In this document: in pieces, positions 11,541-22,699 of the stretch
How the letters are laid out: each line of letters opens with the position of its first letter
Position numbering within the stretch: position 1 is the stretch's first letter
Assembly (NCBI RefSeq): GCF_029867415.1
Contig: NW_026705216.1
Span: forward strand, 653,134 to 717,133
Reading direction: 5' to 3'
Source of the DNA: Vicia villosa
Taxonomy: Eukaryota > Streptophyta > Magnoliopsida > Fabales > Fabaceae
DNA length: 64,000 nucleotides
Translations under genes and position numbers: made by a program
Notes under the pieces: generated by a model
Told to the model about the DNA's origin: nothing
Databases searched by the model: none
What the model saw: only the letters and a program-made list of their open reading frames with translations

Positions 11541-11758
11541 TTAAACACATAGGAGAATTAATCCCATGACACTCTCTTTCTTCATTACCCAGTCAGTATC
11601 ATCTATTTTGGTCAGTTTCTTCTCACACAACACCTTCTGGAAACTGTGCTTATTCAACAAATTCTCAAACCTCATTTGCCATAATCCAAAGTTACTCGTT
11701 CCATCAAACCTTGTCACCTTAAATTTTATACCAGGGTTAATCATCATCTAATACCAAC
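11541..11758 (-). pseudogene. Start of copia gag and primer site, outer element
   Basis: The minus-strand frame 11747-11541 encodes FKVTRFDGTSNFGLWQMRFE, which matches the N-terminus of copia Gag. Immediately upstream, 11747-11757 reads ttggtattaga, a one-base variant of the initiator Met primer site. The gag frame stops after 68 residues, and the rest of gag and the protease are not recognisable. Confidence 0.7.
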
Positions 11759-11960
11759 TGTTAAAGCAACAATCAATATAGAATACTAAGGAGAAATAAA
11801 AGTAAAAGATAATGAGCACACTCAATCTTTGTTAATAAATAGTAAATATTGGTAATGTTAAATTTTATTCATATTAACTATACTTTGAAAACTAAAGATC
11901 AAATTTAATAATAACATAAAAATTTAGTTGATAATATGTAATTAAAATTCAAAATGTGGT
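11759..11960 (-). repeat. Truncated 5' LTR of the outer copia element
   Basis: The LTR end (minus: ...gctttaaca) lies directly before the primer site. The LTR start could not be located, and LINE-derived sequence takes over at about 11960. Confidence 0.45.
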
Positions 11961-12569
11961 TGATTAGCTTCAACGAAAGGGGAGGACAAAAGTAATGAAG
12001 TTCAATGAGGAAGTGAATAAATGTACTGAATAATTAGAAATTTGAGAAGTAAGAATGAGCCATATAGTACAACCAAGTACCAAGAGATGCAACAACATGC
12101 CGATGTTATGGTTATAATAGAACCTTTTGGAGGCAAAGGATTAATATGCATTGGCTCAGGGAACGTGACCTTAATACCAAATTATTTTATAGATCAACAA
12201 CTGCAAGAGGTAATATGAAAATGATTGAAAAGTTAGTGAGTGATACTAATGTTGAGGTTACAAATCAGGATTGTGTTTGTGAAGTAGCCAAGAATTTTAT
12301 TTGATATACTTTTCAAAGGATAAAAGGTAGTCATGAACCGACACTGTCTCTTATTACTATTAAAGTTATATAAATGGATAATAAGTGGTAAGTAGCACCA
12401 ATTTCGAAATAAGAGCTCCATTGTGCATTGTTACAAATGCATCAAGATAAATCCCTGAGCCCTGGTGGGTTTAATCCGACATTTTTTTAAACAATTTTGG
12501 AATATTTATGGAGATAATATTTTTCAGGAACAAATGAGTGGCTTGTGGGGATACTTTTTGTCATATCTA

Positions 12570-13480
12570 AATGAAACGAATATTTGTATTATTCCGAAGT
12601 GTGAGAATCCTACATCTATGAGAGAAAAAAAGACATATCTTTTTATGCAATGTGTTGTATAAAATGGTGTCCAATCTACTTACGAATAGACTCAAAATAT
12701 TTGTTAGTAATTGTAAATTTGTACCAAAGGAGAAATCAATATTTTTGGAGGAAAGGTCTATTCTTGATAATGCTCTTATTATTATCGAAGTTATAGACAC
12801 TCTTAAAAGAAAAACAATAGGAGTAAAAGGTGATTTAGCTATCAAAATAGATATAAGTAAAGCATATGACAAGGTGGATTTGAGATTTTTGAAAGGTATA
12901 CTTGCTTGTATGAGACTCTCAGCTAAATGGATTCAACGGATAACTTTGTATGTTAGTTATATCAATTATTCAATGCTTATGGATTTTGGCAAGACGTAGC
13001 CTATTTATCTAGGAAGAGGATTGAGACAAGGAGACTCATTGCATCCTTATTTCTGTTTTGGAGACAAAAGGTCTTATAAGTGTGAAAATTTATGAACGGG
13101 CACCTTTGGAGTCCCATACACATTTTGTTGACGATTATTTACTTTTTTACATGGCTACTATTACGAAGGCAGATTATCTAATTCAAATTCTTGAAATTTA
13201 TAAATCGACGTCCGTACAAGAAATCAATATGTCCAAGTCGAAAACATATTTTAATAAAAACATGAGTATGACGATACATGAGTACCTATCTAGAATTATA
13301 GGTGTCCACCATATGCTGAGGGGAAATACTTATTCGGGCTTGCCATCTATGGTGGGGAGGAAAAAAAGACTCACTTTCCTATGTTAATGATCGATTGTGG
13401 AGGAAAATTAACTCTTTGAGGCGCGAATCATTGTCAAAAGCCAGTAAGGAAGTTATGATAAAATCAATTTTGCAAACAAT
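12570..13480 (+). pseudogene. LINE reverse transcriptase domain, frameshifted
   Basis: Around 12570-12660 the sequence encodes TNICIIPKCENPTSMRE in one frame, then LTNRLK (12670-12700) in another. The frame 12652-12999 encodes ERSILDNALIIIEV and AIKIDISKAYDKVDLRFL. The latter carries the first catalytic aspartate of non-LTR RT. After a frameshift near 13000 come GLRQGDSLHPY and, in 13058-13387, HFVDDYLLF, the FADD-type catalytic box with Val for Ala. KSKTYFNKN follows. The breaks make it inactive. The domain would have copied LINE RNA at a nicked target site. Confidence 0.85.
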
Positions 13481-13503
13481 TCCATCTAATGTCATGAATA
13501 TCT

Positions 13504-14826
13504 TGTTGGAACAAAACTGGTATGTACCATATCCCTTTGGTTCTGATGATAACACAATATTTAAATAACAATTGAGTATACTAATGTTTGTTCAAGTGTG
13601 CAGGAACATAGATCCAAATTCTGATTCTAAGCCGGTTCTGACACTGCATTGAACATTTAAAGAGAAGCCTTAAGATGCAGATTCTAAAGATCAAACTCTA
13701 AAGAAACAATTTCTGAAGAGGTCAATTTTCGAAAACCATCGTCTGAAGAAATTCAACCTTTGAAGGATCAAAGCCTGAAGACTCAGACTCTGAACCTGAT
13801 CAAGGATCAATATCTGAAGATCCCACATTCTGAATGAAGTCTACTTCTGAAGATTCATCTTTTGAAGACTCAGAACCTGAAGCCATTCAAAGCTCAAGGA
13901 TCAATAAACTCTAATAGGTCATTATAAGACTCTGAAGACATTTTGTCATGTTTTGATCGTCCTCTTCTAATCACGTGAAGACTTAGCAGAAGCATGCATA
14001 AGATAAAATAAGTGCAACTGATAATTCCTCTTGTATCAAAGGATGTTGAAATGGCCTCTCATTGACATTAACCATATCCGGAAGCTTTCTAACGTCTTTG
14101 ATGATGATTCTCTCAAATACTTCGCGTGCATGAAGTTTTATCCAATGTCTTTTTTGCGTTCCTTTATAAAAGGAGCTGAAAATTTAGATAAGATATACAA
14201 CACTGCGCCTTGACAATGAAAGAGTTGTTACTCTGTCAAAACTATTCCATAAGCTTTAACTTAGAACTTCTTATCAATTATATATTCTTAGAAGTTCTTA
14301 AGTCTTAGAGTCTTTTTATGTTGTATCTTGTTTACACTTCTGATTGTATATTAAGTTTAAGTCTTAAATAATCCTTAATCTATAAGATAGGTTGTTAGAA
14401 GTCTCTTGCTTTTTGCTTGATCATCTAAAGTCTCTTGCTTGTGTGCTTGAGCATCTGAAAGTCTCTTGCTTGTGTGCTTGAGAATTAAAGTCTCTTACTT
14501 TTGTGTTTGAGCATTTGAAAGTCTCTTGCTTGTATGCTTGAGTATTTGAAAGTATATTGCTTGCGTGCTTGAGCATTTGTAAATAGATTTAGTTATAGGG
14601 AAAATCCCTTGAAAGTGCAAGGGGACTTGACTACTCATATTTTGTGGGAAATTCCAGGATAATTGCTTGTGTGTTTCTTTTTTACTTCTGAACTTTTATT
14701 CTGCTGCATACTTCAAACTCTGAGTCAGATTCTAACCTTGTATTTAGAGTCTGATAAGAGATTTTTAAGAGTAAAATAATAAAAAGTTAACACAATTCAA
14801 CCTCTCTTATTTTTTTATCACCTTCA
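13504..14826 (+). mobile_element. Solo LTR (copia-type) inserted in the LINE, TSD tatct
   Basis: The block begins tgttgg and ends cttca. It is flanked by the 5-bp direct repeat tatct at 13499-13503 and 14827-14831. LINE coding sequence lies on both sides. No primer site, polypurine tract or coding region is present, so this is a solo LTR left by LTR-LTR recombination. It is 1323 bp and contains imperfect repeats of ctgaagattc-type words (13620-13900) and a tandem array at 14395-14585. The small ORF at 14031-14213 is not a gene. Confidence 0.85.
14395..14585 (+). repeat. Tandem array within solo LTR, about 30-35-bp unit
   Basis: Six imperfect copies of a unit containing gtctcttgcttgtgtgcttg and gagcatttgaa run head to tail. 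Confidence 0.85.
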
Positions 14827-14831
14827 TATCT

Positions 14832-15827
14832 ACTTGATCATGAATTACTCATTAAGGGTAGAATGTGGTTTGAGTTTTCAAAATTTCCAAGCTTTTAAAC
14901 TAGATATGTGGGAGGAAAAACATTTAAAGTTAGGTACTTCCTTGGAACCTCTTTTTTTACATGCTAAAATTGGTGCAAATTCGAGTTATGTTTGGCGGAG
15001 TTTATGAAAATCTCGTAATCTACTTATGGATGGATGTAGGACGAAGATTGGCGATGGTGGCAAGATAAATGTTATGGCGGAGCCTTGGTTTGAGAGTGAT
15101 GATAAGCTATGGGTTTCATTCCCACAAGTGCAAGATGTGTACAATCTCTTTGTTAATTAATTAATGCTTTTGAGGGAGAAACATTGTGATACTCACCTGA
15201 TTTATTCTCCTTTTTCAGTTGTTATAACCAATATTATTATGGATATGCCCTTGATGGAATTTATCCGGTAAGGTCAAATTAAATTTTATTATGACGAACA
15301 TATTCGAGTCATTGGGCCTGGGAATTTGAAGTAATTGGAATAGTTTATGGAGGATTCCTGCACCGCCAAAAGTGAAACACCTATTATAGGGTATCCGTGT
15401 TGTTTGCTTACTGACTCATATTTGTTTGCAAGAATACTCTGTTCAATGCTGACCATCGTGTCTATTATGTTCAGAGGAAGGTGGAGATGATTGACATATT
15501 CTCCTTGAGTGCGAGGAAAGTAAAATATGTTGGTTGGTAGCTAGTCTCGCTAATGATATTATTCCAAAAATGTAAAATGTTCACAACGCTACAAAGTTGT
15601 TACTTGATGTTTGCAACAGCATGGATAAATTTTTTGCAGGAGTCGTGGTTATGTTGGTCTGGATGATATGGAAAATCATAATAATTTGTTATGAAATAAT
15701 GCAAGAGACAAATCAACATATATAATTATGCGCGCAACACAGTTATGGGGGCAATGATGGGTTGTTCAGTCTGTTCACATGGACGATGCAAGTCATATAG
15801 TAGACCAACAGGTGTTCTAATGGCATG
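14832..15827 (+). pseudogene. LINE C-terminal region (thumb and zf-RVT), decayed
   Basis: 14890-15150 encodes LDMWEEKHLKLG, AKIGANSSYVWRSL, TKIGDGGKINVMAEPWF: the conserved region of plant L1 ORF2 just after RT. Near 15340-15530 frames encode WNSLWRIPAPPKVKH and ECEESKICW, the zf-RVT region. Frames change repeatedly. It continues the LINE interrupted by the solo LTR. Confidence 0.75.
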
Positions 15828-16431
15828 GTAAGGGTGGACATAAACTAGGCTTTAGAAGGTCAGAGCCTGGACTATGGCCTAATGTAGGATTTTTTTTCAG
15901 TCTGGCCTGACCTTTTTAAAAGTTTGGTCTTGCCTGAAAGCCCATTTAAAAGCCTATTTTTTATTAAAGTTTTCAATTATTCTATATCACTTAAGAAGCC
16001 TTATAGGTCAACATATATATGCATATATAGGCCGACCTATTTATCCATTTGGGTAATGCTAACATGTGCCCTTAGGGTACATGTTAAGAGCTAAATGTAG
16101 AAATTCTTTCTTAGAATTTGTGCATTGTTTTCATTAAAAATTGATAATTAATGTGTTTATTACATTTTCTAATACAAGTTTTCTATATTTAAATTTTTTA
16201 ACATGTGCCCTTAAGCCAACCTATTTAGACTATTTTTAATATCTATGAAAATATATACCGACTTATAAGGCTTCATATAATTTTTTTAATAGCCTAAGCC
16301 TGACCTATTTAATTAAATAGGTTTTTAAAAAAGTTTAAGCCTGACATTTTTATTAAATATGTCTGGTATGACCTGACCTTAAATAGGCTAGGCTATAGGC
16401 TCCTGTAAGCCGACCTGGCTTATTCCCATCT
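15828..16431. mobile_element. MITE-like element inserted in the LINE
   Basis: Ends are imperfect inverted repeats (left agggtggacataaactagg; the right end complement reads atgggaataagccagg). The flanks ctaatggcatg (15817-15827) and ctaatgacatg (16432-16442) match at ten of eleven bases and look like the target duplication. The interior repeats agcctgacctattt-like words. A second small element with acatgtgccctta ends may be nested at about 16045-16215. No coding capacity. Confidence 0.65.
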
Positions 16432-16439
16432 CTAATGAC

Positions 16440-16745
16440 ATGTACATAGACACAATTTGTTTAAATGTAACCACTACGTCAATTTTCACAAAATTGCAGA
16501 CCCTTCAAGTTAGGGTGGTGTGTTTGAAACAATTAACAAAGGTTTGTAATTTTTTTTATAGCAATTGGGTACATGTGAATCTCTCTATAATTGAAAGTGA
16601 AGTTCTGATCTTACTAGATGCAATTCCGGAAGCCGCTAATAGAGGTTAGTTAAATATTTTGTTTAAGAATGATTATAAGATTGTTGTAGATGCTCTCCAA
16701 GCAAACACAAGCGGCATATCAGAATTTAGTACTCTTATTTATTTG
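16440..16745 (+). pseudogene. LINE type I RNase H remnant
   Basis: The frame 16440-16649 ends with SEVLILLDAIPEAANRG and is followed, after a stop, by YKIVVDALQANTSGISEFST. This matches the E...D region of the plant LINE RNase H (EAEALALLxAI...ESDSKxVVDAL), with the first catalytic aspartate region lost. It ends the plus-strand LINE. Confidence 0.75.
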
Positions 16746-16770
16746 TTTTTTACGTTAAAATTGATTTCCA

Positions 16771-17709
16771 TTACGTTAAAGGTGTTACAACATTTAGTGA
16801 ATCTAATAAGGGAAATTCACCAGTCCATGTTCTAGAGCCAATATGCTTGCCCAAACCAACAAGTTGATGGGCTTCACTATTGAAATCCCTACTAACAAAC
16901 ACAATAGAAGCAAACAAAAAGCTTTTACAAAATAATCTACAATCCTCAACTATAGGATCCAGTACTACAAATCTCTTAATCCCATTTATACAATCAACAA
17001 CATTGAGACAATCAGAATGAATGATGATTTTCTGAACCTGTATTCTCTTTGCCAAAGTGAGGCACCACCAGATAGCATTCATTTCAGCCATAGCAGGATC
17101 CACCGCTATTGTTTCTTTGTGGCTCGCAGCAAGAATAAACTCACGAAGGTGTTTCCTCATGGTGCAACCACAGGACACGAACCCCTCACTGAAAACCCCA
17201 ACATCAACATAGGCAATGATCACATCCTGCAAATGCGAACTCTCAACAGGTCTCACCAGCATCTTTTTTGGCACTGTCAGCAAAGGATTCCTGCTGTTAA
17301 ATTCTAAAACCGCCTCCAAAGCCTTATTAGCCACCACAATTAGAGAAGTTTCCTTCTGTTGGTAAACAAGTGTATTCCGAGCGTGCCAAATGCCTTGGAT
17401 AGCCCAACAGAGAATTTGAGTACTGAAACAGTCCCCACACAATAGAACATTAAGAAGCCAATCTTGAATGTCCATGTTCGGAGGAACACGATAGCCAATG
17501 ATAGAGGAGAACAAAACTTGTTTCGAGAAAACACATTTCAGGAAAAGATGGTGTGCAGACTCACTAGCATTGTGACAAAAAGAGCACGAGACATTAAGAG
17601 TAATACCTTTCTTAAGGAGATTGGACTTGTTGGCAGTATGTTTTTGGACATCCTCCACAACAGATTGCGCACTCGAAGATGGATGGGAGCCTTCCAGATT
17701 TCCTTCCAA
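16771..17709 (-). CDS. LINE ORF2 C-terminal fragment: zf-RVT plus RNase H, 312 residues open
   Basis: An uninterrupted minus-strand frame. Residues 39-62 form a zf-RVT zinc site (Cys42, Cys45, His54, Cys59). Residues about 163-285 form a type I RNase H fold of the RVT_3 type: AYVDVG (Asp169), AEMNAIWWCLTLA (Glu209), IHSDCLNVVD (Asp233) and SRDFNSEAH (Asn277, His281). Catalytic Asp-Glu-Asp residues all appear kept. RT and endonuclease are absent, so this is a 5'-truncated LINE or a domesticated fragment. It converges tail to tail with the plus-strand LINE only about 25 bases away. The annotated start is only the first ATG in an open stretch; a real mRNA is not evident. Confidence 0.75.
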   Translation of the reverse strand: MEGNLEGSHPSSSAQSVVEDVQKHTANKSNLLKKGITLNVSCSFCHNASESAHHLFLKCVFSKQVLFSSIIGYRVPPNMDIQDWLLNVLLCGDCFSTQILCWAIQGIWHARNTLVYQQKETSLIVVANKALEAVLEFNSRNPLLTVPKKMLVRPVESSHLQDVIIAYVDVGVFSEGFVSCGCTMRKHLREFILAASHKETIAVDPAMAEMNAIWWCLTLAKRIQVQKIIIHSDCLNVVDCINGIKRFVVLDPIVEDCRLFCKSFLFASIVFVSRDFNSEAHQLVGLGKHIGSRTWTGEFPLLDSLNVVTPLT

Positions 17710-17775
17710 AAGGGCTTGTTGGATTGGTATGATGGGCCAAGACGAGAAGCCGAATGGTGTTGTAGGTTAAGGTGA

Positions 17776-18480
17776 TAGGTTGTAGACTCTTATTTATACT
17801 ATTAAGTCTTTATTGTATTTACATTCAAACTTTGAGATAAAGCTCATTAAACAACAAACGGACATGATTGCCCATGCTCTAACTAAGACAACCATATCTT
17901 AGCCTAGTAGTTGGTTGACTATTTGATTACCTTGAAAATTTCATTATTAACGAAATTAATTAAATTTGTTATTATAAAAAATAAAATAAAATAATAATTA
18001 AAAAGAAACAATTAAATCTTAAATATTTAATTTATAGTTAAAGGGAATAAAAAAAAATCATAATCTCATTAATAATCAATTTAAAAGCAATGTATACAAA
18101 ACTATGGATTAATTTGATGAATCTCCACCAAACCGAAACATCCATGACCATGTCATTATCCTTAACTACTGTGCACCAGTTCGCACGCTATCCCACCCTT
18201 CCCAGACAATACGCGAATTGTTAACGCCTATACACACCCACCCTACACATTGCTTGGTCGGTAACGCAACGCTTGTAACAGGTCAACCGTCAAGGCTAAA
18301 ATCGTAATTTCACAAACCACTCCAAAGTGGAAAAAAGCTGTTTACTCACTTCAATTCAAGTGGATAGTATAATAGATTTTCTATTTATTTTTTTATTCGA
18401 TTAAGATTTAACAATAATAATTATTTTTTTTTATGTTGGATTTAACGAAGTCTTCGATTCCGTGTTTCCTTCAGAGTCAG
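17776..18480. other. Intergenic region upstream of TLP copy 1
   Basis: No coding signal. AT-rich to about 18120, then a more GC-balanced stretch (18130-18330) that probably belongs to the upstream control region of the Tubby-like gene. I see no repeat ends here. Confidence 0.5.
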
Positions 18481-18506
18481 CTTCTTTGTTTGTTAGAGAG
18501 AGAAAA

Positions 18507-18514
18507 TATAAAAG
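18507..18514 (+). promoter_or_regulatory. Candidate TATA box of TLP copy 1
   Basis: tataaaag lies within a GA-rich leader about 900 bases upstream of the start codon. It would be followed by an untranslated exon and a leader intron ending at 19314. This is placement by motif only. Confidence 0.4.
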
Positions 18515-18539
18515 TTTTTAGAGAGAGAAAGTGGGTCTT

Positions 18540-19411
18540 GTTTTAACACAGACAGAAGATCTAGGAGCGTGTTCTTTGATAAGACTTTGAAACATCATGG
18601 TCAGCACCTACCTCTTCTTCTTGTTCTTGTTCTTGTTTTTCATCTAATCTAATCTAAATCTATCATGTTTTTCTCTTCCTCAACACCCACTTCTTCTTGG
18701 AAACTGAAACTGAAACTTCAACACCCATAATTGTTTTTGGTACTAATTTTCTTCTGGGTTGTTTGTTTCTTTCCAAAGTTTCCATTTTTATAATCTAGGA
18801 GTATGTTTTTTGTAAAAGTTATATTTGGGTTTTTTTTTTGTCGATGTTGAAATCTACTAGGTTGTTGTTATGTTTGGGGTATAGTGGAGAAAACTGATCT
18901 ACTCTTTTTTGCTTTTGATTTCACAGATCTCTTATGTTCTTTGATCTCAGCGTTTTGGAGTGTTTGAGGTTTGTTATGTTATCCTCAACTTTAATGTTTT
19001 ATGTTCTTGTTATTGTTACGTGTATGCTTCTTTGGGTGTATGAGGTATTTCATTCGATTCTATTAAGGGAAAAGGTAAACTGAAAATAGAGATGATAGAT
19101 TCTGTTGTTAGATTTGAAATCAGCTTAAATTTGTTTCTGTCAAAAGTATAGAATTTTAAGCTGCTTTAGCTTTTAGGTCCATGTGGGGCTTCGTTTGATG
19201 AGAATCTCTTTGTGCTTTTCTCTATCTGTGTTCCTTCCTTTTCTTTCTTGATCACTAAGTATTGAAAATGGAATTTTAAATTAAAGTTTTGTTTGTTTAT
19301 TTATTTATTTGCAGCTTTTCATTCTACTGGAGGAACATTTATTTATTCTTGAAGTGGTTTTGGTTATATACTAATTACTAAATTCTAAGATTGTGAGGGT
19401 GTTTGGAACAA
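18540..19411 (+). other. 5' untranslated region with probable leader intron, TLP copy 1
   Basis: A plausible untranslated first exon ends near 18600. A T-rich interval follows, with a strong acceptor (ttatttatttgcag) at 19313-19314, then about 97 bases of leader before the ATG at 19412. Leader introns are common in plant TLP genes. The same acceptor is kept in copy 2, where the first exon and donor are missing. Confidence 0.5.
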
Positions 19412-21114
19412 ATGTCGTTTCGGAGTATTGTTCGTGACGTGAGGGATGGGATTGGAAGTTTATCGAGTCGGCGTTTTGAGGTGAGGCTTCCTGGACATCA
19501 GAAGGGGAAGTCGAGGAGTTCGGTTCATGAATTGCAGGATCAGCCTCCTGTTATACAGAATAGCCGGTGGGCGAGTTTACCGCCGGAGCTTCTTCGTGAT
19601 GTTATTAAGAGATTGGAATCTAATGAGAGTACTTGGCCTAGCCGGAAACATGTGGTTGCGTGTGCTGCGGTGTGTAAGTCGTGGAGAGAAATGTGCAAAG
19701 AAATTGTTAGCAGTCTTGAGTATTGTGGGAAGATTACCTTTCCGGTTTCGCTGAAACAGGTGAGATACTGATTTTCGTTGTTTAAAAGATGTTTAAAATT
19801 TGGAACTTTGCCTAATGTTATTGTTTTTGTGCTCGGTTGATTTTTTTTGCAGCCTGGATATAGAGATGGACCAATCCAGTGTTTCATCAAGAGGGACAAA
19901 TCTAAGCTGACATACCATCTTTTCCTTTGCCTTAGTCCCGGTAAACTTTTCGATACCGAATACACTTTTTTATTTGATCATCTTGTTTTGTGGTTTATTT
20001 GAATTTTTCTATGTGATTTATTAACTTATTATTTTTCCTATTGTCTATACTGTATGAAAATTGAAAGTTTCTATCCCTCGCCGTGCGTTGGTTCGATACT
20101 TCGATTGTTTGTGAGTCTCTGAATTCTTCATTGTGTTCTTGCAGCCTTGCTTGTTGAAAATGGAAAATTTCTTCTCTCTGCTAAACGCACCAGAAGAACG
20201 ACTTGCACTGAGTATGTTATATCAATGGATGCAGATAACATATCAAGATCTAGCAGCACTTACATCGGAAAGCTTAGGTACAACCTTTTTTTTAAGCCAC
20301 AAGAACTCAAATTTTTTGTTCTTTCCTATCATTACACACTTCACATCTATTAACTTTCCCTTGTTTCAGGTCTAATTTTCTTGGAACCAAGTTCATAATT
20401 TATGATACGCAGCCTCCCTATAACAATGCTCAGTTGGCGGCTCCACCTGGACGCAGCAGCCGTAGATTCTACTCGAAAAAAGTTTCTCCAAAGGTCCCTA
20501 GTGGCAACTACAACGTCGCACAGGTAACCTACGAGTTGAATGTCCTCGGCACAAGAGGCCCACGAAGGATGAACTGCACTATGTACTCAATCCCTTCATC
20601 ATCCCTTGAGCCCGGCGGCGTTGTCCCCGGCCAGCCAGAGCTCATTTCTCGCTCACTCGAGGATTCTTTCCGTAGCTTATCCTTTGCAAGATCAATCGAT
20701 AACTCAACCGAGTTTAGCAGCTGTAGATTCTCGGACATAATGGGAGCTAGCATAATGGAAGATAGAAATGAAGACGAGGAGGGGAAGGAGAGACCTCTAG
20801 TTCTTAAGAACAAATCTCCAAGATGGCACGAACAGCTGCAATGCTGGTGCCTCAACTTTAGGGGACGTGTGACCGTAGCGTCTGTCAAGAATTTTCAGCT
20901 GATCGCTTCAACACAGCCTGCAGCCGTCCCTCCTCGTGCAGCAACTGGACCCGCACCGTCTCAGCCGGCACAGTCTGACCATGACAAGATTATTCTTCAG
21001 TTTGGTAAGGTCGGCGAGGACATGTTTACGATGGACTATCGATACCCTCTCTCGGCATTTCAGGCTTTTGCGATATGCTTGACTAGCTTTGACACAAAAC
21101 TGGCATGTGAATAG
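19412..21114 (+). CDS. Tubby-like F-box protein, copy 1 (four coding exons, 437 residues)
   Basis: Exons are 19412-19759, 19853-19940, 20145-20277 and 20370-21114. All introns are GT-AG and the frame joins cleanly. I start at ATG 19412 ([13 protein letters not shown]), as in plant TLPs. Residues 53-98 are the F-box ([16 protein letters not shown]...SWREMCKEI), which recruits an SCF ubiquitin ligase through a SKP1-like protein. Residues 117-437 are the Tubby domain, which binds membrane phosphoinositides. The basic AKRTRR patch and both Tubby signatures are intact: [14 protein letters not shown] (353-366) and [16 protein letters not shown] (422-437). By memory it resembles the Arabidopsis TLP6/10/11 group. 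Plant TLPs act in stress and hormone signalling, partly by release from the plasma membrane. This is the one clearly intact host gene in the window. Confidence 0.96.
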
Positions 21115-22302
21115 TGACAAGAGACATATATATGGTAACCAAGACAAGTAGAGAATGTAATCTCCATTTTAGGAATTCATAGGATGGTGAAGCTGAACCA
21201 AGTCATTGATTGTATGCCTCATAGTTACTCTAAATTGTAAAGTACAGAACAATCTCTTCCCAGTGTCCCTTTTTTTTTGCCTTTTTCATTTTCTGAAGTC
21301 CTTATTTTTAGTATGTTTTAATGTTTAAACCATCTCTGTCAAACTTTGTTGATGTAGACTTCCATACTTTTTATGGTAAAAGATGTAATGAAAAATGTAG
21401 TAGCATTCAATGTCTGTTTGATCTAATGTTTAAGCCTGTCTAACTAAACTCTGTTCTATAATTTTATTTTAATACTAAAAAAGTTTAACTATTGACACAT
21501 TGTGTAATCAATAGAAAGTCTACCTTTTTTTTATCTGTAAAAAAATTGGTATTAGAAATTCACAAATACAATCACGAAGTTTATGATTCTAACTCTGGTA
21601 TTTGCGTCCAACTTAACTCTGGTGTTTGCGTCCAACTTAACAATAACTGGCGTCTAACGACTCTGGTGTTCGCGTCCAACTTAGCAATAATTGGCGTCTA
21701 ACGATTCTAACTCTGGAGTTTGGTGTCAGTGTTTAAGTTTTTTATTATACAAGTTAGAAGTTTCAAGGGTCATATATAAACCTCATTAGGGAATTCTCTT
21801 GTCCTTATTATGTAATCTACTATGGCCATTAGGACTATGGTTATGGATTAGTGATGTTATAGTTTATTAATCTCATGATCTCATTCTCTCAATTGGATTT
21901 ATTATCTTATTATTATACAACTAGTAAACAGATCTCTGCAATGCATCAGTAAGATTTGGATGGTGGGTTGTGACGTTTGACAGAAAATAAACAATGAAAT
22001 ATTCTAAACGGAAAGTTAATAAAGGTAGAATAATTTTTCATATCAACATTTTCATTGTTTATAGGATTGGAAGCTTGAACTTTATAAACTCCACAAAACA
22101 TGATAATTATGAAATACACTTTCATATCAAACCAGGTTGTACATCCTAAAGTAAATATTTATGATGTAATTTTTGTATACACATGCATCTAAGTAAATTA
22201 TGGCAAATAGATTAGGTATTTATAAGTAATTTAAAGTGTTATTATAGAATGGTTTGATTTGATTTGATTTGATTACATGAATGAATAAAAAAAGTTTATA
22301 CT
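21115..22302 (+). other. 3' untranslated and downstream region of TLP copy 1
   Basis: The 3' UTR probably ends within the first 250-400 bases. There are several AT-rich candidate polyadenylation regions but no single one can be chosen. A small tandem repeat lies at 21592-21720. Otherwise AT-rich and non-coding. This is the segment deleted in copy 2. Confidence 0.55.
21592..21720 (+). repeat. Minisatellite downstream of TLP copy 1
   Basis: Imperfect tandem copies of a unit containing actctggtgtttgcgtccaa and cttagcaataattggcgtct. About four partial or full units are visible. Confidence 0.75.
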
Positions 22303-22699
22303 AATGAGTGGTTCAAATGCTTAATTGGTTGTACCTAAATCTTAGACGTTGGATTGGATATGTGCCCACTTAAAAATGTCTCCAAACACACCCTCTTACT
22401 ATTTGCTTTCAAAAGTACTACTAATGTTTAACTATTTATATGATAATCGTACCTTAATTACTAAGTCGAACCTCTATGTATTTATTAAAAAATAAAATTG
22501 AATTATAATGATAATTGTGTCACAACTAACTCATAATTTTTAATTTGACTAATTGAAGTGGTGGATCTTATCCAAAATTTTAGGGGAAACTGCCGCAAGC
22601 ACCAATTAAAGTTAGTATAATTAAAATTTAATATTAAAATTTAAAATTTAATAAATTGGCTAGATATAATTTAGTAATTTATAAAGAGATCAAATTCCC

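Larger units (their letters stand above)
1844..11759 (-). mobile_element. Outer degenerate Ty1-copia retrotransposon, interrupted by a second element
   Basis: Reading on the minus strand from high to low coordinates gives the copia order. A primer-site-like ttggtattaga lies at about 11747-11757. Gag follows (11541-11747), then an integrase piece (about 11000-11200), a KLWDP/VVVKDVV segment (about 3680-3740), reverse transcriptase with YIDD (2712-2939) and RNase H with GYVDSDYASD (1935-2421). All parts carry stops and frameshifts. The 7.0-kb element at 3744-10756 is inserted between integrase and RT. Confidence 0.8.
11960..16745 (+). mobile_element. L1-type LINE, 5'-truncated and interrupted twice
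   Basis: Degenerate plus-strand coding sequence follows the order of plant L1 ORF2. The endonuclease-RT linker (WRQRINMHWLREGD, 12130-12160; LQMHQDKSLSPGG, 12433-12470) comes first. Then come RT (12570-13387), the thumb region (14870-15150), a zf-RVT-like region (15340-15530) and a type I RNase H (16560-16745). A solo LTR (13504-14826) and a MITE (15828-16431) split it. Many stops and frameshifts are present. Confidence 0.82.
19216..22463 (+). repeat. Source copy of the TLP segmental duplication
   Basis: Homology with 30821-32969 begins in the leader intron at ttttctctat (19216) and runs through the gene. It resumes after a gap at gatgagtgg/aatgagtgg (about 22303) and ends at about 22463 (ttaattactaag). 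The stretch 21103-22300 has no counterpart in copy 2. Confidence 0.9.

Noticed and set aside
17017..17775. Plus-strand ORFs opposite the LINE fragment
   Set aside because: Shadows of the minus-strand LINE frame, which carries the recognisable zinc-site and RNase H residues.
20529..20888. 119-residue ORF antisense to TLP copy 1 (also 124 residues in copy 2 at 32210-32584)
   Set aside because: Shadow of the conserved Tubby coding exon; no independent motif.
21492..21701. 69-residue ORF downstream of TLP copy 1
   Set aside because: Falls in a minisatellite and in the segment missing from copy 2; no motif.
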